Shown one piece after another: positions 1-6,913 of a DNA stretch of 11,847 nt. The position numbers and the translations under genes were made by a program. The DNA is taken from assembly GCA_002391185.1 (NCBI GenBank), contig DGRY01000180.1:1-11847 (forward strand), read 5' to 3'. Position 1 is the first letter of the stretch; every line of letters starts with the position of its first letter. Under the pieces are notes generated by a model. The model was not told the origin of the DNA, made no database searches, and saw nothing but the letters and a program-made list of their open reading frames with translations. Origin of the DNA: Prevotella sp. UBA4376. GTDB lineage: Bacteria > Bacteroidota > Bacteroidia > Bacteroidales > Bacteroidaceae.

Positions 1-293
1 CCTTTCCTTTTGGAGAGGTCGGGAGAGGCTTCTTTAAAGCAAGCTTTCATTAGCATCTTTCAATCACAAGCCTTTCGGCTGAAACCCTTTCAGAGATAAA
101 CCACGGCACTTCGTGCCTGTAAAAACCCTAACGAAATATCAAATCGCAATTGCATGCTTATTCTGTATAAGTTTTTTATATGTATTTCTCTCGAAGTAAG
201 GCGGTATCGCTTGCGATAACGCAGAGCGAAGATGGTGAGGGCGATGAAAGTTTGCTTGAAAGAAGCCTCTCCCGACCTCTCCAAAAGGAAAGG
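1..293. repeat. Long inverted repeat bounding a gene-free segment
   Basis: Bases 1-50 are the reverse complement of 244-293 with 48 of 50 matches, and the outer 35 bp of each arm are perfect. Each arm begins with its own small hairpin (CCTTTCC, TTTT, GGAGAGG, with one G-T pair), followed by a GGGAGAGG tail. The 193 bp between the arms contain short hairpins at 79-93, 105-117 and 201-222 and no credible gene. The layout resembles a MITE-like or dispersed intergenic element, but no transposase or target-site duplication is visible and the left arm touches the window edge. Translations across the arms are by-products of the repeat. Confidence 0.85.
157..177 (+). terminator. Possible weak intrinsic terminator
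   Basis: A 5-bp A/T-rich stem (CTTAT/ATAAG, loop TCTGT) is followed directly by six T residues on the plus strand. It could terminate a plus-strand gene lying left of the window. The stem is short, so the call is tentative. Confidence 0.3.
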
Positions 294-338
294 AGGACAA
301 ACAACTTGAGTTTACTGCTTTATCATTTATCATTTTTC

Positions 339-370
339 AACCAACGGTCACTGACTGAGCGTTTGCTGTC
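339..370 (-). repeat. Inverted third copy of the dispersed GTCAGTGACC repeat
   Basis: Read on the minus strand, this stretch matches 2580-2611 at about 26 of 32 positions. The shared core is GTCAGTGACC, preceded in both by GACAGCA. It lies downstream of the carrier-protein gene, between two ordinary spacer sequences. A two-copy TTATCAT heptamer sits next to it at 320-333. The rest of 294-414 holds nothing I can assign. Confidence 0.6.
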
Positions 371-414
371 AGCGTAGCTGGTGTAAACATAAAGGCGAAG
401 GAAGTAATTATCAT

Positions 415-654
415 TTAGCGGCTTTGCCGCGCACTTAGCTTTGCCTCGCAAAGCGCAACAAGGCTATCGAGTGTTTTAAAGTTTTTGGGGGTGGCGTCAC
501 GCGATTCGAGTTCGATATCAAATTCTTTAGAAAGAATCATAAGAATAGTGGTGACACCCAGTGAATCGAGCTCACTAAAGAGGAAATCAGAATCGAAATC
601 CACTAATGGCAATGCTTCTTCGAGCAGAGAACGTATTTTTTCTTTATTGTTCAT
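415..654 (-). CDS. Acyl carrier protein (stand-alone)
   Basis: This is a 79-residue acidic carrier protein, the normal length for the family. Ser31 in the motif ELDSLG (residues 28-33) is the expected attachment site for 4'-phosphopantetheine, and the following helix (TTILMILSKEFDIEL, 35-49) has the amphipathic recognition-helix pattern. I chose the ATG at 652-654, preceded by AAGGAAAA; the reading frame stays open to a TTG at 696, but that would add an atypical tail. It lacks the GADSLD signature of housekeeping fatty-acid AcpP, so it more likely serves a dedicated acyl or amino-acyl ligase or a surface-glycan or lipid pathway. That is inference: no partner enzyme is in view, and one may lie beyond the left edge. 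It is divergent from the transpeptidase gene and shares its promoter region. Confidence 0.85.
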   Translation of the reverse strand: MNNKEKIRSLLEEALPLVDFDSDFLFSELDSLGVTTILMILSKEFDIELESRDATPKNFKTLDSLVALCEAKLSARQSR

Positions 655-696
655 TAATTGTTTATTTTCCTTGTAATATTTTTTACTCACACACAA

Positions 697-717
697 CCTC
701 CCCTTTCTAAGGGGAGG
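697..717. repeat. G/C-rich hairpin repeat
   Basis: A perfect 9-bp stem (CCTCCCCTT / AAGGGGAGG) with a 3-nt loop (TCT). The sequence style matches the hairpins at 1-18, 276-293 and 1955-1974, so I treat them as one dispersed family. It lies in the predicted leader of the carrier-protein mRNA, about 40 nt before its start codon. No T-tract follows it on either strand, so it is a poor terminator candidate. Confidence 0.75.
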
Positions 718-762
718 AGTGATTTATCAATGCAAAATTAACCATTAAATCTGAAAAAATGC

Positions 763-790
763 TACCTTTGCAGTAAATTTATCAAAGGTA
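763..790. promoter_or_regulatory. Opposed -7 elements forming an inverted repeat
   Basis: TACCTTTG at 763-770 fits the Bacteroidota -7 consensus TAnnTTTG for the plus-strand transpeptidase gene, giving a leader of roughly 17 nt. An exact reverse complement, CAAAGGTA, lies at 783-790 and would serve the minus-strand carrier-protein gene. The arms are 8 of 8 identical with a 12-nt spacer. No good TTG -33 element is visible for either direction. A second minus-strand match, TAATTTTG, reads from 740 to 733. The pair could be face-to-face promoters or a dimer-binding operator. Confidence 0.6.
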
Positions 791-793
791 ATA

Positions 794-1939
794 ATGATTA
801 AACAGGTTAAACAATCGATAGGTATATTAGCTTTTTTCTTTTTGGTCAACACGAATGTAACAGCGGGAAACAACCATCACAAGCAGCCAACAACGCTTGA
901 TGAAAAACTGCAGAAGCTTGCCGAGGACATGCTCGACTGCAAACAGGGAAGCATTGTTGCTATTGATCCACGAACAGGCGAGATAAAGTGTATGGCTTCA
1001 AACTCGTTTTTCTCGGATGCCATGAACCGAAGCGTTGGTGTGGCTTATTCTCCTGGTTCTACATTCAAAACGGCTCAGGCTCTGACACTGCTATCGGAAC
1101 ACATTTTGAACGAGAAGAGTGAATACACCTGTCAAGAAGGTTTCTGGCGTGGAAAGGTGCACATTGGCTGCCACAAGCACCCATCGCCAATGAGCATGAC
1201 TAATGCCTTGGCTCACTCGTGCAATGCTTATTTCTGCAAGGGGTTCATGGCTATGCTCGCCAATCGTTCTAACTACAAAAGCAAAATTGATGCTATAGAC
1301 ACTTGGTTTTCGTATATGAAAAGCATGGGACTGGGTGTGCCTTTAGGCGTTGACCTGCCAGGAGAGGTTTCGGGCGAGATGCCCAACTCGGCTTCACTAT
1401 GGCGAACGTTTAACGGGCGCTGGAACGAGCAAACCATCATGTGGGTGGGTATGGGACAAGGTGAGGTACAGACTACTCCGCTGCAGCTGTGCAACCTTGC
1501 TGCATCGATAGCCAATCGTGGCTTTTTCTTCACACCACACATTCATAGATATGGGGTGAAAGACCAACAATATGCAAAATACAACCAGAAACACGTAACC
1601 AAAGTGAGTGCCAAGGCATACAAGGTGGTTATAGATGGTATGCGAAAAGCTGTTAAGAGTGGTACGTGTGCCGACATAAACACTCCCCTCTTCGACATTT
1701 GCGGTAAAACGGGAACAGCTGAGAACACAGGCGACGACCACTCTATATTCATTGGTTTCGCTCCAATGAACAACCCAAAGATTGCAGTATGCGTGTATAT
1801 CGAGAATGGGGGATTTGGAGCCGAAATGGCGGCACCAATGGCAAGCATCATCATGGAACAATATATTGAGGGCAAACTAAGCAAAAGTTCGGAGAACAAG
1901 GCTAAACATTGGAGCGAGTATATTGTGATACCGAATTGA
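794..1939 (+). CDS. Penicillin-binding transpeptidase, short form without dimerisation domain
   Basis: The 381-residue product is a secreted or membrane-anchored DD-transpeptidase that would cross-link peptidoglycan in the periplasm. A hydrophobic N-terminal segment (residues 8-24) fits a signal peptide or anchor. All three active-site motifs are present: SxxK at 89-92 (PGSTFK, nucleophile Ser89), SxN at 142-144 (SCN) and KTGT at 305-308. GQGEVQTTPLQL (221-232) resembles PBP2/MrdA-type enzymes. Those class B proteins are usually around 600 residues or more and carry an N-terminal dimerisation/pedestal domain. Here only about 25 residues separate the signal region from the transpeptidase domain, so the pedestal is absent. 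The frame is intact with no trace of upstream coding, so this looks like a genuine single-domain paralogue rather than a broken gene. It could also be a beta-lactam-sensing or accessory transpeptidase. The ATG is placed by the -7 element just upstream. Confidence 0.88.
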   Translation: MIKQVKQSIGILAFFFLVNTNVTAGNNHHKQPTTLDEKLQKLAEDMLDCKQGSIVAIDPRTGEIKCMASNSFFSDAMNRSVGVAYSPGSTFKTAQALTLLSEHILNEKSEYTCQEGFWRGKVHIGCHKHPSPMSMTNALAHSCNAYFCKGFMAMLANRSNYKSKIDAIDTWFSYMKSMGLGVPLGVDLPGEVSGEMPNSASLWRTFNGRWNEQTIMWVGMGQGEVQTTPLQLCNLAASIANRGFFFTPHIHRYGVKDQQYAKYNQKHVTKVSAKAYKVVIDGMRKAVKSGTCADINTPLFDICGKTGTAENTGDDHSIFIGFAPMNNPKIAVCVYIENGGFGAEMAAPMASIIMEQYIEGKLSKSSENKAKHWSEYIVIPN

Positions 1940-1954
1940 CGACCTCTCCCCCCG

Positions 1955-1974
1955 CCCTCCCCCAAGTGGGAGGG
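1955..1974. repeat. G/C-rich hairpin after the transpeptidase gene
   Basis: A 7-bp perfect stem (CCCTCCC / GGGAGGG, loop CCAAGT) starts 15 nt after the stop codon. No T-tract follows on the plus strand, so intrinsic termination is doubtful. On the minus strand the hairpin is followed by a run of G residues and GAGAGGTCG, echoing the tail of the repeats at 1-35 and 259-293. This supports a single dispersed family. Confidence 0.65.
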
Positions 1975-2059
1975 AGCCTCGCAAGCTCAAAAAAATAACT
2001 CATCATTGCCCATAGGGCAAATAATTATCTCTTTCGTCTTACGCTTGCACCAGCAAGCC

Positions 2060-2105
2060 GACAACATCTACTCAGTCAGTGACCTTCGGTTCCAAATTCA
2101 TAATT
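2060..2105 (+). repeat. 46-bp dispersed repeat, copy 1
   Basis: It matches 2580-2625 at 42 of 46 positions. The identical core runs through GTCAGTGACCTTCGGTTCC. A related inverted copy is at 339-370. Confidence 0.85.
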
Positions 2106-2324
2106 CTTATTGCGCTTCGCTTAACGTGTAATTTCCGAAAATTGACGTAAATTTTTCGAAAATTATTTTTCTTTGACTAAACTTTCGTAAGTGAATGCTT
2201 ACTCTAAAATATTATCAAGAATTTGAGAATTAGAGAATTTAGGCTTACGCCCTTGAGGTTCTTTAAATTCTATTTGAATTCATAAGAATTATCAGATTAC
2301 GCAAAGGCATAAGCCCAATTCTAA

Positions 2325-2396
2325 AATTATTCGAACAGAGTTCTCATCAACTCGTCCTGTAATTATTCGAGTAAAACTCTCATCAACTCGTCTTGA
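2325..2396 (+). repeat. 36-bp tandem duplication
   Basis: Two adjacent 36-bp units (2325-2360 and 2361-2396) agree at 29 of 36 positions. Both start AATTATTCGA and share CTCATCAACTCGTC. With only two units and no spacer it is not a CRISPR. The first unit can form a GAGTT/AACTC hairpin. Confidence 0.85.
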
Positions 2397-2579
2397 TAAA
2401 AAATAAACTTGCGATTAATTTTTGATAATTCGCGTCTGCGTAAGCAAAATAACATTACATCTCATTATCCACTATTAAATATTTATTCCCGTTAGTCAAA
2501 GGAACTTCCTCCCTATCGGGAACAGCCAGCAAGGCGTCCAAATTACTTCCCTCGTTTATTCGGATGAACCGACTTCGTC

Positions 2580-2625
2580 GACAGCATCCACTCGGTCAGT
2601 GACCTTCGGTTCCAAATTCGTAATT
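2580..2625 (+). repeat. 46-bp dispersed repeat, copy 2
   Basis: Second copy of the element at 2060-2105. It contains the near-palindrome GGTCAGTGACC. It ends where the heptamer-containing topB promoter region begins. Confidence 0.85.
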
Positions 2626-2633
2626 AAATAATT

Positions 2634-2661
2634 TGTAACTCGTAATTCGTAATTCGTAATT
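2634..2661 (+). repeat. Heptanucleotide array (CGTAATT)n upstream of topB
   Basis: Three perfect CGTAATT units (2641-2661) are preceded by one degenerate unit, TGTAACT (2634-2640). The array ends 6 bp before the topB -7 element and occupies the place where a -33 element would be expected. Confidence 0.8.
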
Positions 2662-2667
2662 ATTACC

Positions 2668-2675
2668 TATCTTTG
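2668..2675 (+). promoter_or_regulatory. Predicted topB promoter, -7 element
   Basis: TATCTTTG matches TAnnTTTG exactly and would give a leader of roughly 30 nt before the topB ATG. The nearest upstream TTG, at 2633-2635, is 32 bp away. That is much further than the 18-19 bp of the pgk promoters, so the promoter may be weak. Confidence 0.55.
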
Positions 2676-2713
2676 TAGGACAAAACTTTAAAACGAATAT
2701 TCGAAAAGAAAAA

Positions 2714-4810
2714 ATGATAGTTTGCGTAGCCGAGAAACCAAGTGTTGCACAAGATATTGCTCATGTGCTTGGAGCCACTACCCGAAAGGATGGATACATC
2801 GAGGGTAATGGCTATCAAGTGACATGGACCTTTGGTCATCTGTGTGAACTCAAAGAACCTAACGATTATAGTGAAAACTGGAAACATTGGAGCTTAGCTG
2901 CTTTGCCAATGATTCCACCTCGCTTTGGCATTAGACTCATCAACGACGAGGGTATTAAACGACAGTTTGCCACCATTGAACAGTTATATAAGAATGCTGA
3001 TGAGATTGTGAACTGCGGTGATGCCGGGCAAGAGGGTGAGCTGATTCAGAGATGGGTGATGCAGAAGGCGGGAGTGAAATGTCCTGTAAAACGCCTGTGG
3101 ATTTCGTCGATGACCGATGAAGCCATACGTGAGGGATTTAACTCGCTGAAAGATCAAGATGAATATCAATCGCTTTATCTTGCCGGACTGAGCCGTGCCA
3201 TTGGCGACTGGCTCCTTGGTATGAATGCTACACGACTGTACACCCTGAAATATGGACAGAACAGACAGGTGCTATCCATTGGACGTGTGCAGACGCCTAC
3301 GCTGGCACTCATTGTGAACCGACAACTGGAGATTGACAACTTTAAACCCGAACCTTATTGGGTGCTGGCTACAATATACCGCAACACCACGTTCACAGCC
3401 ACATCGGGCAAATTCACTTCAAAGGAGGAAGGCGAAAAAGCGTTCTCTACCATAGCAGGCAAACCCTTTGAGATTACAAGCGTAACAAAGAAAAAGGGCA
3501 AGGAACAGCCAAAGCAGCTTTACGACCTTACATCGTTGCAGGTGGACTGCAACCGCAAGTTTAGCTATTCGGCAGAGATGACTCTGAACCTTATTCAGGG
3601 GCTCTATGAGAAGAAGCTCACAACCTATCCTCGTGTTGACACACAGTATCTTTCAGACGATATCTACCCCAAGTGTGGAACCATTCTCAATGGTTTGTGC
3701 AAAAGCAAAATAAACAGTCAGGAGATTTACATGGAGCCGATAAAGAATCTTGCGAAAATAGCACCTAAGCTACCTAAGAGCAAACGATTCTTTGACACAA
3801 GTAAGGTTACCGATCACCATGCCATCATACCTACTGGCGTGCCCGCACAGGGACTAACACAGATGGAACAAAACGTGTACGACCTTATTGCGAAAAGATT
3901 TATCAGCGCGTTTTATCCCGATTGTATCTACTCAACAACCACCGTGCTGGGCGAGGTGAAACCTGCAGAGGATGCTCCAAAGGACGAAAAGCCTGTTGAA
4001 TTTAAAACCACAGGTAAAGAGATTCTCGACCCAGGATGGCATGCTGTGTATGGACAAACTGGCAACGAGAAGGAAGAAGAGGAAGAAGGTGCTGCCAAGA
4101 ACGACGAGAACGGCAATTCTGATATTCTGCCTACATTCGTGAAAGGTGAAAAGGGTGAACACATACCTACACTCACCGAGAAGCAAACAACTCCACCACC
4201 CTACTACAACGAGGCTTCGCTGCTGAGAGCAATGGAAACAGCAGGAAAGTTTGTTGAAGACGATGAACTGCGTGCAGCATTGAAGGAAAACGGTATAGGT
4301 CGTCCATCATCGCGTGCTGGAATTATAGAAACTCTCTTTAAGCGCCACTACATACGTCGTGAGCGCAAGCGCCTTGTTGCCACAGCCACGGGTATAGAGC
4401 TTATTGGACTTATTCACGAAAAACTGCTCACAAGCTGCGAACTCACTGGTATATGGGAGAAAAAACTGCGCGATATTGAGCACCACAAATACGATCCTGC
4501 ACAATTCATTGCCGAACTGAAAGAGCAGATTATGCAGATTGTGAACCAGGTGCTTTGCGACAACACCAACCGTCGCATAACCCTTATAACAGAAGACGAC
4601 ACAAAGAAAAAGAAAACTGCCACGAAGAAGAAGGCTACAACAAAAAAGGCTGCAACAAAGAAGACTGCTGCTGATAGTTTGCCTGCCGACGACAGTATCA
4701 TTGGCAAGGTGTGCCCAATATGCGGTAAGGGAACTATTATCAAGGGAAAAACTGCCTACGGATGCAGCAATTGGAAAGAAGGCTGCAAGTTTAGAATACC
4801 AAGGAGTTAG
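2714..4810 (+). CDS. topB: DNA topoisomerase III (type IA)
   Basis: The 698-residue enzyme would pass single strands through a transient break, decatenating and relaxing DNA in the cytoplasm. The N-terminal Toprim domain shows Glu7 (AEKPS) and DAGQEGE (103-109); this form lacks the second Asp of a DxDxE motif, as in DAGREGE-type TopB proteins. The catalytic tyrosine is Tyr305 in LTTYPRVDT. GIGRPSSRAGII (527-538) is the conserved GIGRPS block. An acidic, probably flexible insertion lies at about 416-470. The C-terminus has a Lys/Thr/Ala-rich linker (631-651) and a four-cysteine zinc motif (Cys667, 670, 684, 691). Length and domains look complete. The ATG follows an A-rich leader. The stop codon is itself part of a heptamer repeat. 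The gene may be co-transcribed with the downstream lipoprotein gene, because no promoter is visible in the 113-bp gap. Confidence 0.96.
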   Translation: MIVCVAEKPSVAQDIAHVLGATTRKDGYIEGNGYQVTWTFGHLCELKEPNDYSENWKHWSLAALPMIPPRFGIRLINDEGIKRQFATIEQLYKNADEIVNCGDAGQEGELIQRWVMQKAGVKCPVKRLWISSMTDEAIREGFNSLKDQDEYQSLYLAGLSRAIGDWLLGMNATRLYTLKYGQNRQVLSIGRVQTPTLALIVNRQLEIDNFKPEPYWVLATIYRNTTFTATSGKFTSKEEGEKAFSTIAGKPFEITSVTKKKGKEQPKQLYDLTSLQVDCNRKFSYSAEMTLNLIQGLYEKKLTTYPRVDTQYLSDDIYPKCGTILNGLCKSKINSQEIYMEPIKNLAKIAPKLPKSKRFFDTSKVTDHHAIIPTGVPAQGLTQMEQNVYDLIAKRFISAFYPDCIYSTTTVLGEVKPAEDAPKDEKPVEFKTTGKEILDPGWHAVYGQTGNEKEEEEEGAAKNDENGNSDILPTFVKGEKGEHIPTLTEKQTTPPPYYNEASLLRAMETAGKFVEDDELRAALKENGIGRPSSRAGIIETLFKRHYIRRERKRLVATATGIELIGLIHEKLLTSCELTGIWEKKLRDIEHHKYDPAQFIAELKEQIMQIVNQVLCDNTNRRITLITEDDTKKKKTATKKKATTKKAATKKTAADSLPADDSIIGKVCPICGKGTIIKGKTAYGCSNWKEGCKFRIPRS

Positions 4811-4834
4811 AAGTTAGAAGTTAGAAGTTAGGAG
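4807..4834 (+). repeat. Heptanucleotide array (TTAGAAG)4
   Basis: Three perfect TTAGAAG units and one TTAGGAG unit. The TAG stop codon of topB (4808-4810) lies inside the first unit, so the array runs directly out of the coding sequence. A degenerate fifth unit follows. Confidence 0.85.
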
Positions 4835-4839
4835 TTAAG

Positions 4840-4854
4840 AAGCGCAAAGCGCTT
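4840..4854. other. Small hairpin between two heptamer arrays
   Basis: AAGCGC, loop AAA, GCGCTT: a 6-bp perfect stem followed by only three T residues in total. It might be a weak terminator or attenuator between topB and the lipoprotein gene. Confidence 0.45.
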
Positions 4855-4916
4855 TAACGTTCAACATTCAACATTTAACATTCAACATTCAACATTCAAC
4901 GTTCAACATTCAACAT
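4854..4916 (+). repeat. Heptanucleotide array (TCAACAT)9
   Basis: Nine consecutive 7-bp units. Six are exact TCAACAT, and three differ at one or two bases (TTAACGT, TTAACAT, TCAACGT). The array ends 7 bp before the start codon of the lipoprotein gene, so it occupies the ribosome-binding region. Confidence 0.92.
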
Positions 4917-4923
4917 TCTTTCT

Positions 4924-6891
4924 ATGAGAAAGGTTTGTTTTTACATATTATTGGTTTTTATTCTCAGCTCGTGCGGTGTGGTTCACACACTGAAGAAAGC
5001 TGAGGAGTATCTTGCCGTGGGCGAATACTACGATGCAGGCAACCAATACAAAAAGGCTTTCAGGATGATTCCTGCTAAAGAACGCAGCAAACGCGGCGAA
5101 ATAGCTCTGAAACAAGCTCGTTGTTATGCAAAGATAAACCAAAGTGTGAGAGCTGCGGCTGCCTATGCCAACGCTGTGAGATATGGCAAAGCCGATAAGA
5201 ACGACATGCTCAACTATGCCCGACAACTGCTTAAACAAGGCAAATACAAGGATGCCGAGAAGATGTTTGTGACATTGCAAGACTCTATGCCCAACGACAC
5301 ATTGGTAAGAAATGGCCTTATCTCGGCACAGAATGCGGCAAAATGGAAGAAGGAAGGAAGCAGATACTCTGTGAAGCGAATGAACATTTTTAATTCGCAC
5401 AGAGCCGATTATTCGCCTATGCTCTTTGGCGACAATAGCGACCAGCTGTATTTCACATCAACACGCAACGAGGCTTCGGGCAGCGAACTAAGCGGAATAA
5501 CAGGCACCAAGACTGGCGACATATTCGTGGCTATGAAGAACGAGCGAGGACAATGGCAGCGCCCCGAGGTGGTGAATGGCGGACTGAACAGCGATTTTGA
5601 TGAAGGAGCATGCTGTTTCTCGCCCGACCAACACACTATGTATCTCACACAATGCGCCACCGACCCACAATATCCACGACTTGCAAAGATTATGACCAGC
5701 AGTCGTAGCGATGCTGCATGGGCAAAGCCCACCGAGCTTGCTATTTTAAAAGACACACTATCGTGCTTTGCACACCCTGCTGTGAGCCCCGACGGCAAAT
5801 GGCTATATTTTGTTAGCGACATGCCAGGAGGCTTTGGCGGACTCGACATTTGGCGAGCAATGCTCACAAGCAACGGTATTGCGGGCATAGAAAACATGGG
5901 AGCAGAGGTGAACACACCGGGCAACGAAACATTCCCCACCGTGCGACCAAACGGCGATCTGTATTTCTCGAGCGATGGGCATGCTGGTATGGGTGGTCTC
6001 GATATATTTATTTACAAAAAAGGCAACGATGAGAAAATGCACGTAGAGCACCCGGGCTATCCACTCAACTCTATGGCAGATGATTTCGGTATGACCTTCG
6101 ATGGAGTTTACAACCGAGGATTTTTCTCATCAAACCGAAACGATGCACGAGGCTACGACCATATATATTCGTTTGAAAATCCAGAAATAGTGCAAACTAT
6201 AAAAGGATGGGTATATGAGATGGATGGTTACGAACTGCCTTCAGCACAAGTGTATATCGTGGGCAACGATGGTACTAACCAGCACCTGAGCGTAAAGAGC
6301 GACGGTTCGTTTACCTACAAAGTAGAACCTGGTGTGAGCTATATTATGCTTGCCACCTGCAAGGGACATCTAAACCACAAGGAAGAACTCACCACCACCA
6401 AGGTGACCGACTCCAAGGAACACGTGTTGCAATTCCCCTTAGCATCAATTTCTGCTCCTGTGCTCATTGATAATATCTTTTACGATTTTAACAAGGCTAC
6501 CCTTCGACCAGAATCAACGCAAGCTCTCGACCAACTGGTTACATTGCTAAACGAGAATCCACACGTAACCATAGAGCTTGCAGCCCATTGCGACTATCGA
6601 GGAAATGCAGCCTACAACCAACAGCTTTCACAAAAAAGAGCCGAAGCTGTGGTAAGCTATCTCATTGCAAAAGGTATTGACAAGCAAAGACTAACCCCTG
6701 TGGGCTACGGAAAACAAAGACCTAAGACTATAAACAAGAAAGTAGCCGAAAAATACCCTTGGCTAAAAGTTGGTGATGCGCTCACAGAAGATTTTATACA
6801 AAAACAGGATACAAGCAATCAGGATATTTGCAACCAACTGAACCGTCGTACTGAGTTCCAGGTGTTACGCACTACTTGGAATATGTTTTAG
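4924..6891 (+). CDS. porE: PorE-like outer-membrane lipoprotein (TPR-PD40-CRD-OmpA)
   Basis: The 655-residue protein starts with a lipoprotein signal ending in LSSC (14-17), so Cys17 should be lipidated and the protein attached to the outer membrane on its periplasmic side. A TPR-like helical region spans about 22-145. PD40/beta-propeller repeats span about 155-425, with recurrent motifs such as SPDGKWLYFVSD and GGFGGLDIW. A carboxypeptidase-regulatory-like beta domain covers about 426-510. An OmpA-type peptidoglycan-binding domain covers about 512-650 (FYDFNKATLRPES; Asp557 and Arg572 in the expected binding positions). This order is that described for Porphyromonas gingivalis PorE, which tethers the type IX secretion apparatus to peptidoglycan. 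Assignment to PorE rather than to another OmpA/PD40 paralogue rests on architecture alone. Its start is immediately preceded by a 63-bp heptamer array, and no TAnnTTTG element is seen in the gap after topB. Confidence 0.88.
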   Translation: MRKVCFYILLVFILSSCGVVHTLKKAEEYLAVGEYYDAGNQYKKAFRMIPAKERSKRGEIALKQARCYAKINQSVRAAAAYANAVRYGKADKNDMLNYARQLLKQGKYKDAEKMFVTLQDSMPNDTLVRNGLISAQNAAKWKKEGSRYSVKRMNIFNSHRADYSPMLFGDNSDQLYFTSTRNEASGSELSGITGTKTGDIFVAMKNERGQWQRPEVVNGGLNSDFDEGACCFSPDQHTMYLTQCATDPQYPRLAKIMTSSRSDAAWAKPTELAILKDTLSCFAHPAVSPDGKWLYFVSDMPGGFGGLDIWRAMLTSNGIAGIENMGAEVNTPGNETFPTVRPNGDLYFSSDGHAGMGGLDIFIYKKGNDEKMHVEHPGYPLNSMADDFGMTFDGVYNRGFFSSNRNDARGYDHIYSFENPEIVQTIKGWVYEMDGYELPSAQVYIVGNDGTNQHLSVKSDGSFTYKVEPGVSYIMLATCKGHLNHKEELTTTKVTDSKEHVLQFPLASISAPVLIDNIFYDFNKATLRPESTQALDQLVTLLNENPHVTIELAAHCDYRGNAAYNQQLSQKRAEAVVSYLIAKGIDKQRLTPVGYGKQRPKTINKKVAEKYPWLKVGDALTEDFIQKQDTSNQDICNQLNRRTEFQVLRTTWNMF

Positions 6892-6913
6892 ACCCATCAC
6901 ATGGCGCTACGCT

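Larger units (their letters stand above)
1940..2713. other. 774-bp gene-free, repeat-rich spacer
   Basis: No reading frame here has credible length or composition. The DNA is A/T-rich and contains a G/C-rich hairpin, two copies of a 46-bp dispersed repeat that bracket most of it, a 36-bp tandem duplication and a heptamer array. It also holds a loose inverted repeat, TTCCCG (2487-2492) with CGGGAA (2517-2522), which encloses the small palindrome AGGAACTTCCT. I see no tRNA, transposase remnant or riboswitch. It may be a relic region or hold small RNAs I cannot recognise. Confidence 0.75.

Noticed and set aside
90..333. Small reading frames across the left inverted repeat, on both strands
   Set aside because: They read through the repeat arms, overlap each other in different frames and show no protein-like composition or start signal.
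655..696. Longer N-terminus for the carrier protein from a TTG
   Set aside because: The extra 14 residues are atypical of the family, and the ATG at 652-654 gives the standard 79-residue length.
2325..2396. Possible CRISPR fragment
   Set aside because: The two 36-bp units are directly adjacent with no spacers, only two exist, and no cas gene is present.
2714..4810. topB as a marker of a conjugative element
   Set aside because: Conjugative elements of this phylum can carry topB, but no relaxase, tra or integrase gene is in view, and the neighbours are housekeeping genes.
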